The position numbers were made by a program, and so were the translations under genes. The notes below the pieces were generated by a model. That model saw only the letters and a program-made list of their open reading frames with translations, was not told the origin of the DNA and did not search any database. A stretch of 5,382 bases of DNA from Thermoleophilaceae bacterium (GTDB lineage: Bacteria; Actinomycetota; Thermoleophilia; Solirubrobacterales; Thermoleophilaceae), in assembly GCA_013812005.1 (NCBI GenBank), contig JACCUE010000098.1, positions 1 through 5,382 on the forward strand, written 5' to 3'. Below are positions 4,810 through 5,382 of this stretch, in pieces. Each line of letters begins with the position of its first letter. Within the stretch, counting starts at the first letter, position 1.

Positions 4810-5382
4810 CTACCACTCCCTCAGTCTCGCCGTGATCAGCACGTCATCGTCGATCCGCTCGACGTCGGTGGCCAGCGCCCGCGGCGCCTGGCCGATCAGC
4901 TCGACGCCCTCGGCCTCGATCGCGCCCTTGGCCTCCCGGCCGCCCACGACGATCGGGGCGATGAACATCCGCGCCTCGTCGATCTCATCCGCCTCGAGAA
5001 AGGTGCCCGCCAGATGGGGGCCGCCCTCGAGCAGCAGCGACTGGACACCGCGCGCACCCAGCGCGTCGAGAGCGCACTCCACCCGCGCGGCCTCGTTCTG
5101 ACCGGAGCAGACGATCACGTCGACTCCGGCGTTGCGCAGACCGTCCGTGGCGGTGCGCTTGGCCGCCCGCGAGCAGACGAGCATCACGGGCACCTCGTGG
5201 GCGCTGCGCACCAGCTGAGAATCGGGCGACAGGCCGGCCTCGGAGTCGAACACAACACGCCGGGGCTGACGCGCCACACCCTCGACCCGGGCGGTCAGGA
5301 GCGGATCGTCGATCCTCGCGGTGTTGATCCCCACCGCCACGGCGTCGCACTCGGAGCGCCAGCGGTGCGCGCGCGCTCGGCT
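4810..5382 (-). CDS. ribD: RibD C-terminal reductase domain (partial, 5' end outside window)
   Basis: The 190 visible residues end at a TAG (4812-4810); the reading frame is open to the window edge, so the gene begins outside. The sequence matches the RibD_C reductase domain, which reduces the ribosylamino-pyrimidinedione 5'-phosphate to the ribitylamino form with NADPH. Seen directly: D-A-V-A-V-G-I-N-T near visible residues 13-21, the DDPLLTAR substrate-loop signature at 25-32, and LLLEGGPHLAGTFL around 116-129, whose EGG (119-121) is the family nucleotide/substrate motif, followed by P-I-V-V-G-G. The deaminase domain that normally precedes it is not in view, so a stand-alone reductase cannot be excluded. 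Position just ahead of ribE, 4 nt away, fits the first gene of a ribD-ribE-ribBA-ribH operon. The GTG at 5340 lies inside the domain and is not the start. Confidence 0.93.
   Translation of the reverse strand, partial: SRARAHRWRSECDAVAVGINTARIDDPLLTARVEGVARQPRRVVFDSEAGLSPDSQLVRSAHEVPVMLVCSRAAKRTATDGLRNAGVDVIVCSGQNEAARVECALDALGARGVQSLLLEGGPHLAGTFLEADEIDEARMFIAPIVVGGREAKGAIEAEGVELIGQAPRALATDVERIDDDVLITARLREW

Noticed and set aside
5340..5382. GTG at 5340 as the start of a short stand-alone reductase
   Set aside because: The 14 codons before it (with the R-x3-D-A-V pattern) still match the RibD reductase domain, so the protein begins outside the window.

Overview
The window reads as a single transcription block, every gene on the minus strand, so it runs from the right edge to the left. 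High GC (by eye around 70%), frequent GTG starts, tight or overlapping junctions and a four-cysteine ribosomal protein L28 suggest a high-GC Gram-positive. Actinomycetota, perhaps a deep-branching class such as Thermoleophilia, is my guess; the taxon is an inference with no marker gene behind it.

Right to left: the reductase part of ribD (cut by the window edge), ribE (riboflavin synthase), ribBA (fused DHBP synthase and GTP cyclohydrolase II), ribH (lumazine synthase), a low-specificity L-threonine aldolase family gene, rpmB (50S protein L28), and the N-terminal 369 residues of a FakA/YloV-type DAK2-domain protein (cut by the left edge). The rib order is that of the Bacillus subtilis ribDEABH operon. 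Together the four rib genes cover riboflavin synthesis from GTP and ribulose 5-phosphate, except for the dephosphorylation step, which has no candidate here. Junctions are 4 nt (ribD-ribE), a 4-nt overlap (ribE-ribBA), an 8-nt overlap (ribBA-ribH), a 1-nt overlap (ribH-aldolase), 10 nt (aldolase-rpmB) and 56 nt (rpmB-DAK2). No gap exceeds 56 nt. The operon start, where an FMN riboswitch would lie if present, is outside the window.

The most unusual feature is a pair of nearly identical perfect palindromes (11-bp stem, 3-nt loop, CAAAGGGGGGC arm) at 2407-2431 and 2867-2891. One sits in the first codons of ribH and one in its last codons, so both ends of the protein are encoded by the repeat, in different frames. 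Each copy is followed on the transcribed strand by a second small hairpin whose stems differ by a compensated base pair. The upstream copy lies just after a strong AGGAGG that has no usable start codon behind it, as if the element had inserted between ribosome binding site and start. A second oddity is Gln146 in RibBA, at the position of a metal-binding His in DHBP synthases.

The core genes are ordinary housekeeping functions. I see no phage, transposase, CRISPR, tRNA or rRNA.
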